Shown here one piece after another: positions 12,002 to 23,894 of a DNA stretch of 64,000 nt. Numbering within the stretch: position 1 is the first letter of the stretch; each line of letters begins with the position of its first letter. Made by a program: the position numbers and the translations under genes. Where the stretch lies: NCBI RefSeq assembly GCF_002776525.5, contig NC_045438.1:157214395-157278394 (forward strand), written 5' to 3'. Under the pieces are notes generated by a model. It searched no databases. It was given only the letters and a program-made list of their open reading frames with translations, and was not told where the DNA came from. This DNA comes from Piliocolobus tephrosceles (Eukaryota > Chordata > Mammalia > Primates > Cercopithecidae).

Positions 12002-13067
12002 ATCGGGAGAACCCGCTCCCAATGTTTAACGTGGGTTCTTTTCTATTTCCCAAGTGTCTCGGCTGGGTTAAGAAATAAAGGGAAACAGCAGAAGACAGAC
12101 AAATTTAAAGCTGGGTGTCCGGCGGAGACATCACATGTAGGCAGGATGTGTGATGTTCCCCGAGCTGTAAAACCAGCAAGTTGCTATTAGCGATTTTCAA
12201 AAGGGGAGGGAGTGCACGAATAGGGTGTGGGTCACAGAGATCACATACTTCACAAGGTAATAAAATATCACAAAGCAAATGGACGCAGGGTGAGATCACA
12301 GGACCACCAGATGAGGCAAAATTAAAATTGCTAATGAAGTTTCGGGCACACATTGTCATTGATAACATCTTAACAGGAAACAGTGTTTGAGAGCAGGTAA
12401 CCTGTCTGACCACAGTTTATTAGGTGGGAATTTTCCCATCCTAGTAAGTCTGGGAGCAGCATAGGAGGGCTTATTTCATTCCATTGGCTTCGACCATAAA
12501 AGACGGGATGCTTTAAAAGGGGCCATCTATAGGCCTACCTTCAGGGCGCATTCTCTTTCTCAGGGATGTTCCTTGCCGAGAAAAAGAATTCAGCGAAATT
12601 TCTATTTGCTTATGAAAGAGGAGGAATATAGCTCTGTTCTGTCCAGCTTACCAGTGGCCAGTTCAAATTACCTCCCTTGTTCCCTGAACATCACTGTTAT
12701 CCTGTTCTTTTTTTAAGATGCCCAGATTTCATATTCAAACACACATGTTCTACAAACAATTTGTGCAGTTGACACAATCACAGGGTCCTGAGGCGACATT
12801 CATCGTCCTCAGTTTACAAAGAAGATGACGGGATTAAGGGATTAAAGACAGGCATAGGAAATCACAAGGATATTCATTGGGGAAGTGATAAGTGTCCATG
12901 AAATCTTCACAATTTATGTTCTGAGATTACTATAAAGACAGGCATAAGAAATTATAAAAGTATTAATTTGGGGAACTAATAAATGTCCATGAAATCTTCA
13001 CAATTTATGTTCTTCTGCCGCGGCTTCAGCCGGTCCCTCCGTTCGGGGTCCCTGACTTTCCGCAACA
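12002..13067 (-). mobile_element. Solo LTR of an ERVK (class II) retrovirus, MER11/LTR13-like
   Basis: On the minus strand it begins TGTTGCGGAAAGTCAGG and ends near CCCGAT. It is about 1066 bp, with no internal viral genes on either side. Flanks are GGTAAT (11996-12001) and GGTATT (13068-13073), a 6-bp target duplication with one mismatch, as expected for ERVK. A partly duplicated internal block (ATAAATTGTGAAGATTTCATG) occurs near 12890-12925 and 12985-13015. The subfamily name is from memory and less certain than the class. Confidence 0.8.
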
Positions 13068-13073
13068 GGTATT

Positions 13074-13810
13074 TACCCCCCCTCCAAAAAAAAAAATGAA
13101 AACGTATATCCATATGAAAAGCTAATTTCTTTATTCATAATTGTGCCAACTAGAAACAACCAAAATGTCATCAACAGCTGAGTAGATAAGTAAATTGTGG
13201 TCTATTTATACAATGGAATACTATTGAGCAAAGAAAACGAGTGAACAAATTAGACATGTAACAACATGAGCAGATCAGCCTCAGAAACATGCTGAATGAA
13301 AGCCAGGCAAATAAAGAGGACTTCTGTATGAACCCTCAGAAGGCAGGAATCTAATCTGTACTGACAACAATTAGACCTGTGATTTCCTAAGGCCAGGGGT
13401 AGGGGTTGGTGATGTTTTGGGACAGAGCACAAAGGAGCCTTTTGGTAGGATGGATAGATTTGATTTCATCACCGTCCAACACTGCAGAACTTTCTGCAAT
13501 GGTGAAAATGTCTTTCATTTGCACTGTCCAATATGCTGAATATCAGTCACATGTGGCTATTGAGGATTTGAAACACACCTTGCACAACTGAGGAAGTTTT
13601 TCATTTTAGTTCATTTTATTCGTTAGACTTGAAATAGCCACATGTGGTTAGTGGCTATTGTACTGGACAGCACAGTATCTATATCTTGATTGTTGCAGTA
13701 ACTGTGTGCATGCATAAATTTGTCAAAACTTATTATAAAAATACACTTGAAATAGGTGCATTTTATTGTATACAAGCCTTACCTGAATAAAGGTGATTTT
13801 AAAAAGAGGC
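13074..13810 (+). repeat. L1M fragment (+), right part, 3' end
   Basis: Continuation of the L1 broken by the solo LTR; it resumes at GGTATTTACCC, and ends near 'CCTGAATAAAGGTG', the old L1 3' terminus. It is interrupted by a hAT-type element at about 13478-13675. Confidence 0.7.
13478..13675. mobile_element. Non-autonomous hAT-like DNA transposon (MER-type)
   Basis: Contains two facing blocks CACATGTGGCTA and TAGCCACATGTGG, with CACTGTCC and GGACAGCACAG near the ends, typical of small hAT MITEs in mammals. I cannot fix the subfamily. Confidence 0.6.
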
Positions 13811-14511
13811 AAAGCATTTCCCAACTAACTTTAATGCTCCAATTTTTCAAGTCAATATTATCAGTTCACAGAAACATCTGCAGTTCCATAGAAAGAGAAC
13901 AAACTGAAAAGCCAAGCTTCTACGTCCATAGCAGGCTATTGCTTTAGAGTCAATGATATTGAGCTAGTTCATGTCCCACCAGGAAGACAAATGTGGTTTC
14001 CTAACCCTGAGTCAGTGAAAACCTGCCTGGGTTTTAGATGCTTCCCCATCGACCACATCTACATTCTTTATATTTTTTGAGGGATTATGACAAAAGAAAT
14101 ATTGTCATTCACCGAAGAACATAAAAAACAAGGATTCGCTTATTCATTGAACATTTCCTGCCTGGCCAGCCAGAGCAGGCAAATCTGCCCAGCGTATCAA
14201 TAAGGCCCCAGCTGTCTCCTCCAGAGGAGCGGGCCCCACCTCACGGACAGTGTGTGTGTGTGTGCTCAGCAACGTGCTGTGGACCAAAGGGACAGAAGAA
14301 GAGGAGACGTGGACTCTGACTTTCTTTGTTTGAAATAAAAAGTAAACATGTCCTTTAAACAATTTAAGGCAGATTACAGGCAAATGTTTACGTAATTTAC
14401 AGGCAAAGACTTTAGAGAGAATGAGTAAAATCAAAGTGATCTGGCTGGTGAGAAACAGCCTCTTGCCAAGGGTGGGGTTGAAGAGGTTGATCATAAAGAA
14501 AGGTGTCTTCG

Positions 14512-14862
14512 TCCCTACTGTGCTGCTATCACAGAATACCAAAGATTGGGTAATGTATAAGGAACAGAAATTTATCTCTCACAGTTCTGGAACCTGAGAA
14601 GTTCAAGGTCGAGGGCTATATCCAGTGAGGGCGTTCTTGCTGCATCACCCCATGACGGAAGGTAGAAAGGCAAGAGAGCATGAGACAGCAAGGCATTGAA
14701 CTGGCAGCCTCAGGCCCCAAATTTTATAATCCCTATTAACCATGCATGAGGGTGGAGCTCTCCATACCTCCCAATAGGCCCCACCTCCAAACGCTGTTGC
14801 AATGGAGATTAAGTTTCCAGCACACTCCTTTCGGGGGATACATTCAGACCATACCGGAAAGG
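14512..14862 (-). mobile_element. MaLR-type LTR (MST-like), antisense
   Basis: Antisense order typical of MaLR LTRs: GCTATCACAGAATACC, GGGTAATGTATAA, then AATAGGCCCCACCTCC and TACATTCAGACCATACC. ERVL-MaLR class; solo. Confidence 0.7.
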
Positions 14863-14999
14863 CTAACTGGAGGGCAGAGGAAAGCCTAGCAAAGGCTGGT
14901 GGCCAGGAAGGCATACCTCTGAGATGCAGTGGAGAGGTTGGGCGATGAGGGGCTCTCTAGAATCACACCGAAGTGACTTTGGCTTTGCATTTTGTACCT

Positions 15000-15410
15000 T
15001 CAGAGAATTCTCTTTGGACGAACGAGGCAGTATGGTGCACTTCCGGGTTCTTCTTCACCAGCTTTTCCCGCGCGCGCCAAAATGCAGCCAGCGCCGGGGA
15101 CGGTGCAGATCAACCGGGCATGCGCCAGGTGACGTCAATCCGAAGAGACCAAGATTTACCTGGTCGCACCTGCCGAACGCCCCCCGACAGGCCCGTACCC
15201 CGCCTATTGCCCTCCCACTCCTAGAAAAGCCGCTCTGGGCCAGGGTCCCACGGGGACTTCCCAGCCCCACTCCTGTCCGGATGTGGGGACTGCAGGAACT
15301 CCGTCGGAGAGCCCCACTGGGGGACTCTGCCGGCCTTCTTTGCCGAGGCGGACAGCCTCTTCCCCACACCTTAGGTGACCAAAATAAACTTGCAGTTTTG
15401 CTCCTACACT
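15000..15410 (+). promoter_or_regulatory. CpG-rich promoter-like block (ETS, E2F, CRE) with downstream AATAAA
   Basis: Local CpG-rich island in an AT-rich setting. It contains ACTTCCGGG (15039-15047, ETS), TTCCCGCGCGCGCC (within 15063-15082, E2F-like), TGACGTCA (15130-15137, CRE) and AATAAA (15383-15388). Promoter motifs followed within about 350 bp by a poly(A) signal suit an LTR (U3-R), but I do not recognise the family. A diverged CpG-island promoter or retrocopy is the alternative. A long open frame over the island looks like a by-product of high GC. Confidence 0.45.
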
Positions 15411-15929
15411 TGCCTACCCGCTGGTTTTTTTGTGCCCTCTTGGCTGGTCTTAGAAAAACAAATCAAATTCATTCAGAATAGACATACCAAATATTCATCA
15501 GCCTAACGAAACTGGGCATTAGATGGCATCATATTCCTTCAAAGAAGAGAAAGCAGAGAAGGTGGGGGAGGGGCCTGGATGAGACAAAGATGATAAAGAC
15601 ATGAAGCTATGAAAGGATAAAAGGGATGGGATGGAGAGCGGAGGAGAGAAAAGCGGCAGAGTAGAGAGACAGAGAGAAGCAGCAAGAAAGACCCTGACAC
15701 AGGGTTATTAGAAAAGAGTCAGTGAAACAAGTAACAGACTGCAAGAGAGACACAGTATTTGCTAAAGCAAAATGCTATGTTCTTTGGTCATCTAGGTTCT
15801 CAAGATACAGTCAGAAACAAGTCAGTAGACATAACTTGAAAACAGGGTGGCATTGTCATTTTGAAAATATCACATCGTGCATCTGTCTCTTGGAGAGACC
15901 TGCTACTCGTGAGCATGTAAAAGGCTCTA

Positions 15930-16203
15930 GGCCGGGCACGGTGGTTCACGCCTGTAATCCCAACACTTTGGGAGGCTGAGGTGGGTGGATCACCTGAGGT
16001 CAGAAGTTCAAGACCAGCCTGCCCAACATGGCAAAACCTCGTACCTACTAAAAATACAAAAATTAGCTGGGCGTGGTAGTGGGGGCCTGTAGTCCCAGCT
16101 GAAACAGAATCACTTGAACCAGGGAGGCGGAAGTTGCAGTGAGCCGAGATCACACCACTACACTCCAGGCTGGGGATAGTGAGACATTGTCCCAGAAAAA
16201 AAG
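15930..16203 (+). repeat. Alu (+), with internal deletion
   Basis: Alu head GGCCGGGCACGGTGG at 15930, short A-tail near 16197. The second-monomer section after CCCAGCTG lacks the usual TACTCGGGAGGCTG segment. Confidence 0.92.
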
Positions 16204-16674
16204 AAGCTGGGGGGTGTGGGGGCAGGACCAAGAAGTCTTACAATATAAAAACTTGCCTTGTCTACTATTTCGTAAAATTATTTTGACCCTAAGAAATGTT
16301 CTCTCTCAACATTTATAAAAACCTGGTCTAGGATATTCAGATAGTTCTCGTTTTCCTCCCCCAACAAAAGGATGAGGCCTGCCACTGTGACTCAGCTGAC
16401 AGACTCACCGTTCTTGACTACATTTATCAAAGTCAAATCCTGTCTTAGCCTTTTAGAACCAACAAACTACAAACTACTGGGGCACCTGTTCTGACCTGTA
16501 GCACCCCTAGTCACCCTGAATTTGTACAAAGCATCTAAATAAGTATGTGAAGACACATCATTATTTCCTCCATTTATTATTTATTTCTGGTTATCTGAGT
16601 TTGCCTTAGCCTAAGGAGGAAACAAGTCAGTAATATGCATGAGCTTTCCCAAATAATCCACTACTTGGGACTAG

Positions 16675-16676
<2 letters not shown>

Positions 16677-16717
<41 letters not shown>
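16677..16717. repeat. 41-base poly(T) tract
   Basis: Uninterrupted run of 41 T with no Alu or other recognisable retroelement attached on its right. Confidence 0.9.
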
Positions 16718-16718
<1 letters not shown>

Positions 16719-16781
16719 TAGGAATGCTTTGGAAAGCCCAATTTTATACGAAGAGTTTTTAAATAAAAATCTTTCTCAGGA

Positions 16782-17460
16782 TGTGTTCGGAATTGGTTCC
16801 TTCCCGTGGGCTCTTGGGCTCACTGATTTCAAGAATGAAGCCGCGAACACTTGCAGTGAGTGTTCTTAAAAGACGGTGTGTCCAGACCTTGTTCTTCTAG
16901 CTGTTATGATGTGTCTGGAGTTTCTTTCTTCTGGTGGGTTTGTGGTCTGACTGACTTTGGGAGTGAAGCTGCTGACCTTCACTGTGAATGCTACAACTCT
17001 TAAACGTGGCACGTGCAGAGTTGTTGGCTGCATCCCAGTGGGTTCGTAGTCTCGCTGACTTCAGGAGTGAAGCCAGAGACCTTCGCAGTGAGTGTTACAG
17101 CTCATAAAAGTAGCGCCAACCCAAACAGTTGGCAACAAGATTTACTGAAAATAGCCAACATACAAACAACCCCAACCTTGGAAGAACACCAGACAGAGTT
17201 ATCGCTCCTAACCCCCGTGGCCAGCCTTTATTCCCTTATTTATTCCCAAGGGAGGCGGAATTTTGAAATTCCGCCTCCTGCCCACGTCCTGCTGATTGGT
17301 CCATTTTACAGAGTGCTGATTGGTCCACTTTACAGAGTGCAGATTGGTCCGTTTTTACAGAGTGCTGATTGGTGCATTAACAAACCTTTAGCTAGACACA
17401 GAGCACTGATTGGTGTGTTTACAATCCTTTAGCTAGACAGAAAAGCTCTCCAAGTCGCAG
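16782..17460 (-). mobile_element. Truncated LTR12 (HERV9 LTR), minus strand
   Basis: Reads as antisense LTR12: TGTGTTCGGAATTGG head, repeated 'AGTGAAGC' blocks (R-U5 side), then five TGATTGG motifs (antisense CCAAT) at about 17291-17416 from the U3 enhancer. The GC-rich distal U3 is missing. The block 17251-17278 is a near-perfect palindrome. Confidence 0.85.
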
Positions 17461-17719
17461 GAAGAGAGCCAAAAAAAGTAGAAGAAAAATAAAATGCATA
17501 TAAATGGGAAGATAAATAGAGTCAGAGACACATTATCTGGCCCCTCTAGAAATTTAATCTAAGAAGAGGTGCTTGATGCATGGAAAGACTTTTGAAGGTG
17601 GCAAGAATGATAAGGACAAATACATACTTTGAAAAAATATGTATTAAGTGGTTAAACCCCAGTTATGTTAAGGCATAAGATCAATAGATGTGCTACTGTA
17701 TAAATGACATCAATCTCCA

Positions 17720-17900
17720 CCATTTATTGGTGTCTACTTTGAGTCAGCAGACACTACATCAAGCACATTATCTTTGCCCTCATAGCAAACCTCTTTAGAT
17801 AGTTCTTATTTTCACTTTACAGAGGAGGAGGCTGAAGCTAGAAGGAAATTAAACAACTTGGCCCAAGTTTCAAGGCTGGCAAATGGAAGTAGCCCTTTCC
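17720..17900 (-). repeat. MIR remnant, antisense
   Basis: Weak antisense MIR order: CACTTTACAGAGGAGGAGGCTG, AACTTGGCCCAAG as partial matches. Confidence 0.5.
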
Positions 17901-18355
17901 CTACACACCACACAAGCATTCTGCGAGCTGCAGGTAGGAAAGTGTACAAAGGATATTCTCTGGGTAATTGTATTTTAGTCATGACCTGAAGGGGGTTTAG
18001 CTGGTCGTTTTACCCCAAATCAGGTAAGAGGCATGGACAAAAGATATTGGAGTGCAATTTTAAATATTATGACATTTGTATGTGATTTTGAATATGGTCT
18101 TTGCAATTAATTTTCCTAACAGTAAAATATTCACATTGTTTATTAATTCATATAACTAGTCTCTCTCCCCACAAAGACTAAGGTGCATACAATATTTTTG
18201 TGTTAGAAGAAGACAACTGAATAAAAAGAAAATAAAGGTAAAAAACTAAGACGTAACTGCTAATGTAGTTCATACACAACATGCATGTTGTAAAGGCCTG
18301 TGAACTTTGGCCTTGAGTTTTCTGGACAGCCCATGACATAAAGAAAATGAGATCC

Positions 18356-18660
18356 AGCCAGGAGCGGTGGCTCACGCCTGTAATCCCAACACTTCGGGAG
18401 GCCAAGGTGGGCAGATCACCTGAGGTCAGGAGTTCACGACCAGCCTGGCCAACATGGTGAAACCCCATCTCTACTAAAAAACACAAAAATTAGCTGGGCG
18501 TGGTGGTGGGCGCCTGTAATCCCAGCTACTCTCGGGAGGCTGAGGCAGAAGAATCTCTTGAACCCGTGAGGTGGAGGTTGCAGTGAGCGGAGATCACGCC
18601 ACTGCACTCCAGCCTGGGCGACTCAAGCCAAGGCTCCATCTCAAAAAAGAAAAAAAAAAC
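18356..18660 (+). repeat. Alu (+)
   Basis: Full Alu, AluS-like, flanked by imperfect AGATCCA duplications near 18350 and 18662. Confidence 0.93.
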
Positions 18661-18699
18661 CAGATCCATTATCTGATTTGTAAGTATCCATAAATTGAA

Positions 18700-19160
18700 G
18701 TCAAGCCCACTGTTTCCCATACTGAGACCTCAGAGAGATTCCTCACCAGGGTCTTCATAACGGGTTACTATAGCACAGTGAATCATACAGCATCATGCCA
18801 TATCATCTTTACGGTAAATACAGTGAGACCACAGCTTGTTTCTAGTACACCATCCCTTATGTGCTATTATTCTTTCTCTAAAGTCTAACAGTATAAAGTA
18901 CGTGATGTGGTTTTTAAGGCCCACCATGATCTAAACCCAAATGGCCCTTTCACTCTCATTTCCTACTATATCCTTTCATGAATTCTCCTGAACCGCCTCT
19001 CTGAGCCACTCAGTCTTTCCTGAGTACCTTTGATTTTTCTCTTCTTTCACCCTACTTACTCACTGTTATTCACTTTAATCTCCGACATTCAAAATACAAG
19101 TCAGGAAAGGCAGAGAGTAAATTATACACACATGGTAGGTGGCATTTTTTGGACAGGCTT
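18700..19160 (+). repeat. Probable L2 fragment (+)
   Basis: Pieces such as AAGGCCCACCATGATCT and CTACTATATCC follow the order of the L2 3' region. Highly diverged, no coding capacity. Confidence 0.4.
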
Positions 19161-19199
19161 TATTAGCCTTTCCTCCAAGTTTGCACTATTACCAATACA

Positions 19200-19735
19200 A
19201 CTTCAATCATTCATTTGTTCTGCAAATATTTATTGAACACCTATTATGTACCTGGCACTGAGGGTACAAGGGGAAGCAATAAAAATTTAATACATTCCTT
19301 GCTTTATGAAACTTCTAATCTAGTGAGTGAAAAAAAAAAATATTGGTTTTGTCAAAAAAGAAATGTGCAACTCTATGAAATACCATGAAGTCAAGATACA
19401 TAGCTCTGTAAGAGGGAATATTGGTGCATCCTAATGTAGTGTGGAGAGCAGGGATGGCTTTCTTCTGGAAAAGATGTTTGATGTGAGATCTGATGAGTGA
19501 ATGGACTTTATCTAAGCAAAACTGGGAAAGGACATTCCAAGCAGAAGTAGGAGTAAGGACAAAGGCCCTGAGAATCCCAGGATCCTGCTATGTTCTAGGA
19601 CCAGGAAGAGTCCAGTGTGCCTGGAACACAGCAGAGAAGTGGGAGAATGGTGAGAAATGAGGTTGAAGAAGTGGCAGGTACCTGGCCATGCAAGGCCTTC
19701 AAGGCCACATTAAGTGATTGAAAGATTATTTATTG
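19200..19735 (-). repeat. Ancient mammalian repeat (L2-like), first part
   Basis: Contains old repeat landmarks: TATTTATTGAACACC, GGACATTCCAAGCAGAAG, CATGCAAGGCCTT. It seems to resume at 20330-20570 after two Alus (CTGGCTGCAGTGTGGAGAG). The family assignment is tentative. Confidence 0.45.
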
Positions 19736-19740
19736 ATTTA

Positions 19741-20019
19741 TTTTGAGACAAAAGCTCTGTCACCCAGGCTGGAGTGCGGTGGCGCAATCTCAGCTCACTG
19801 CAACCTCCGCCTCCCAGGCTCCAGCGATTCTCCTGCCTCAGCCTCCTGAGTAGCTGTGACCACAGGCGTGCACCACCATGCCCAGCTAATTTTTGTATTT
19901 TTAGTAGAGACGGGGTTTCACCAGGTTGGCCAGGGTTGTCTTGAACTCTTGACCTCGTGATCTGCTATCTCGGCCTCCCAAAGTGCTGGGATTACAGGAG
20001 TGAGCCAGCATGCCCTGCC
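19741..20019 (-). repeat. Alu, antisense
   Basis: Antisense Alu from TTTTGAGACAAAAGCTC to the GCATGCCCTGCCT head. Confidence 0.92.
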
Positions 20020-20318
20020 TTGTTTTTATTCTTTAAGAGACAAGTCTTGCTCTGTTGCCCAGGCTGGAGTGCAATGGCACGACCCTAGTTCACAGCAGCC
20101 TGAACTCCTGGGCTCAAGCAGTCCTCCCATCTCAGCCTCCCAAGTAGCTAGTATTACAGGTGCACGCCACTATGCCCAGCTAATTTTTTTTTTTTCTGGA
20201 GGGACAGGTGTCTTGCTGTGTTGCCCAGGCTTGTCTTAAACTCCTAGCTTTGAGAGATCCTCCACCCTCAGCCTCCCAAAATGTTGGGCTTATAAATGTG
20301 AGCCACTGCACCTGACCT
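20020..20318 (-). repeat. AluJ-type, antisense, abutting the previous Alu
   Basis: Diverged antisense Alu directly next to the preceding one; the pair interrupts an older repeat. Confidence 0.9.
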
Positions 20319-20910
20319 AATAGAAGAATTTTACACAGTTGTATGACATCATCATATTTTTGCTCTGAAAATAGCTCCCTGGCTGCAGTGTGGAGAGTGG
20401 TGAAGAGGGCCCATGTGGATCCCGGCAGCTCAGTTAGGAGGCCATTGAATCAGTTCTAGGAGAAGCGATGAAGACAAGTTGGATTAGAACGGAGGAGCGG
20501 AGATGGAGAGAAGAGGATAGGTTCCAGGGATGTGGGAGGGCAAGTCAGTAGGAAAGGTGATGAACAGCACCTGGTGCATCATGACGAGGAGCCTGGGGAA
20601 GGGCTTCTTGCCTGACCATCTGGATGGATGTGGATCCATTCATGAACTAGGAAGTGCCAATGGTATCTGCATCTCCACAGAACCAGCGTGGGGCGCAATC
20701 CCCACTTACTGCACTCCCCCTCCCTGGCACTGAGCAAAGTGCATGAAGGAGGAGCAACACTGGGCATGAACCTCCAGACTGTATCTGAAGGAGGCTGAGT
20801 TAAGCCCACTTTACTTCCTCCTAGGGCGTGGATGTGTAGGCACATGCTTATTTTATGGTTGGAAAAAAAGAAGGAAAAGAAAAGAGAAAAACAGCCTTGA
20901 AAGGGTTCTG

Positions 20911-21210
20911 GGTCAGGCACGGTAGCTCACACCTATAATCCCAGCACTTTGGGAGGCCAAAGCAGGGGGATCACGAGGTCAGGAGTTCAAGACTAGCCTG
21001 GCCAACATGGTGAAATCTGTCTCTACTAAAAATTAAAAATTAGCCAGGCATGGTGGCGGGAGCTTGTAGTCCCAGCTACTCAGGAGACTGAGGCAGGAAG
21101 ATCACTTGAACGTTGGAGGCGAAGGTTGCAGTGAGCCAAGATCACACCACTGCACTCCAGCCTGGGCAACAGAGTGAGACCCCGTCTCAAAAAAAAAAAA
21201 AAAAGAAAGA
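20911..21210 (+). repeat. Alu (+)
   Basis: Alu with A-tail extending into AAAGAAAGAAAAAG. Flanks share GAAAGGGTT. Confidence 0.92.
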
Positions 21211-21213
21211 AAA

Positions 21214-22730
21214 AGAAAGGGTTTTAATGAGTGGAGGCCAACCTGCAGGGGGAGAAACCTCTACAAGGGCAACTGAAAAGCTTCAGCACGCTGACTGACC
21301 TTCATCTCAGACTCAACTATTATCAATCTCTAAGGCAAATTCCTCTGCAGCCTGGGAGGGGGCACTGAGGGGCAGGAACCACCACCATGCCTCACAGCGT
21401 GATTTAAGTCATCTCCCAACAACTATAATTAAGAAAACTGAGTTAACAGAAAGGGCACCTTACTTTGTCTACTAACTGTCAATTTTCCAGAGACAAGAGT
21501 CAGCAGGGAATGATGTTAAATGAAAACATACCCCTAATTCTCTCTGGCCTGCCTGACAGTCAGGAGACCACCAGACACCAGACATTGTCTATCTCCCACA
21601 CACTCCCTCACCCAGTCATCATCCAAGAGCAGTTTATGAGTCGTCTTTATGACCCAGGCAGCCCAACGGGGTTTTTTTCCAGAACCATCTGGGCCCTTTG
21701 TGACTTAAATTCCTATTAAAGAAGTTGAAGTCTCCAAGAACAATGGTTGTGAATTAGACATTTTAAACAACGGTCAAAGAAGTAACTTATTTCAGTCTTG
21801 CCCACTGTTGAAATATCAAGACAAAGGGCTGGTATGGGTGTATTTTTAGGAGGATATAAAAATGTAAATGGACAACTTAGCGAAGGTTGTCCTTGCCCTT
21901 GGGCAATTATTTCTACCTCTCTGTCTAGACATCCACTCTACACTGGAAAGGACCTATGATTTGACAAAAGAAGGTTTTAGTTAAATAATGGGTCCCCCAA
22001 TCCTGTTTGCAAAAGAAAAATCAACAAGCAAGAAAACAAAAGATCTGCAAGGAGCACGGAGAAGGGGACATGTAGGCACTTGTGTGCAGAGGAGAGCGTT
22101 CTAGAGAAAAGTTACTGGGTTCTCTGTGGCTTGCAAAGGGGAGTGAACTTGTGGGTGTTTACGTGTCCCAGGTGGCTCCCCTTTGGAAGGGGGCCGCCAG
22201 GAATCCTTTATATCGCTGACAGTGCAAATAGCTAGCACCCATTCAGCTCAGGTAACAAGGTCTTTGGGCACCGCCTAGGATGTTTTGAAGCCCCTCACTC
22301 AGTGCCCAGCATTTTGCAGATCTAAAGCTGTGTTCGCTTGGAGCCTTCAAGGAGCCGCCTCGCACAGCGCCCCCTTGTGGTCTGATGGGAAACGAAAGGT
22401 GGGGGAGGACAATTGGGTTTTTATAACTGATTTCATCTCTAACGTGCCTGGGAAATAGGAATGCTAGTTCAGACCTGACTCGCTGTTGTGAAAATAAGCT
22501 TTCAAAATAATTCTTAAGTGCTCCACAAACACGTAGAAGTGCGATTACTTCCTTGCTGCACATCTCCCTAGCCTATTGTATGTTTCAGACCTAGGGCATC
22601 TTGGACCATGAGTTCATCTTGGTCTGGCTCACACAAGGAGCTCAATTCATGTTTGTTGAGTGGCTAACTGACCAAAGGAATCAATCCACCACCAAGCCCC
22701 TCCGCACCCATCCCACATTGGAGGAGCCCT
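21214..22730. other. Unique intergenic stretch
   Basis: I see no gene and no clear young repeat here, apart from a candidate CTCF site at 22365-22382. Short frames on both strands show no recognisable domain. Confidence 0.6.
22365..22382 (-). promoter_or_regulatory. Candidate CTCF site
   Basis: Minus-strand reading ACCACAAGGGGGCGCTG fits the CTCF core CCASYAGRKGGCRSY with a single mismatch. It lies in otherwise unique sequence. Binding is inferred from the motif only. Confidence 0.5.
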
Positions 22731-23043
22731 TTTTTTTTTTTTTAGACGGAGTCTTGCTCAGTTGCCCAGACTGGAGTGCAGTGGCGCCATCTCAGCTCGC
22801 TGCAACTTTTGCCTCTCGGCTCACTGCAACTTCCGCCAACTTCTGCCTCCTCACGGCCTCAGCCTCCCGAGTAGCTTGGATTACACGCAGCTGCCACTAC
22901 ATCCAGTTAATTTTTGTATTTTTAGTAGAGACAAGGCTTCACCATGTTGGCCAGGCTGGTCTTGAACTCCTGACCTCAAGTGATCCGACCGCCTCGGCCT
23001 CCCAAAGTGCTGGCATTACAGGCGTGAGCCCCCGCGCCTGGCC
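22731..23043 (-). repeat. Alu, antisense, with internal partial duplication
   Basis: Antisense Alu in which the 'GGCTCACTGCAACTTCCGCC' section is partly repeated around 22793-22845. Flanked by GGAGCCCTTT and GAGGAGCCCTTT. Confidence 0.9.
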
Positions 23044-23059
23044 TAGAGGAGCCCTTTAA

Positions 23060-23880
23060 AGCAAAAAGGACATTGCAAGATCCTTAACAGTAACTAAAAA
23101 TAAAATTCCTTCAGAAGGCAGGATGTAGTTCCCATGAGTTACTGTTGTATTGTTTCCCCTTTATATAACTATTTTCCATCATTTACTTTAGTGTCTTTGG
23201 TTGTTCTCATTGAATGTCTATGTGATTTCTCTGCTGTAAGTTCCTGAGGTTGGATTTCCGCTGCACAACAAGTCCCTACAAGTTCCCTTCTCAGTGTTCC
23301 TTGAAGATCTTTTGTTTTCTTGCTTGTTTCATAGTTCCCGGTGATCTCAGCTGCAATATACACCTTTGCAAAGTTGCTGTAACCAGAGGCCAAAACCTGT
23401 CCCTAGATTTAGAATACATGGTTTGGGATGACTGTGCCGTTAATCACCCCATGCTCTCTGTCAACATGACCCAACACTGTCAGTACGTCCCCATCCTCAT
23501 CCTCAGATCTTCAGCACTTACAGCATTTATAGGCCTTTCAACCACTGCACCAACAAGCAAAACAACAATTACAGAGAAAATGAACAGAAGTCAAAAACGA
23601 AAGAAAAGTTTTATGATCAATGAGCAAATTATAGGCAAACATATTCATAGTTAAGCATCAGGGGATATTTCATTTCTTCTGAGTAATCGATATGCTTTTT
23701 CTCATGGAAATGAGATTTTTGTAATTAACTGATCATGTTTTCCTTTACTGTAAAGGTCAGAGACAAATTTGGTGCCCAATATCAGTAACTAGTAACTTAT
23801 GGGCCCATCTGGGTTTTACATTTTCTCTCTGTATCATCTTTTCTACCTAAATTATTCCTCAAAATTATTCCTCTCTTTTT
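23060..23880. other. Unique intergenic stretch
   Basis: No repeat I can name. A 134-codon frame on the plus strand (23250-23654) has no recognisable domain, splice context or codon signal and is probably chance. Confidence 0.5.
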
Positions 23881-23894
23881 TAGCTACTATCTTT

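Noticed and set aside
14924..15481. 185-codon open frame over the CpG-rich block
   Set aside because: High GC lowers stop frequency; peptide is Arg/Pro-rich with no known domain. The block itself is reported for its regulatory motifs.
22601..23059. 152-codon plus-strand frame
   Set aside because: Translation of an antisense Alu (motifs such as FVFLVETRLHHVGQAGLEL are Alu-derived).
23250..23654. 134-codon open frame, plus strand
   Set aside because: No domain, splice or promoter context; composition is ordinary non-coding.
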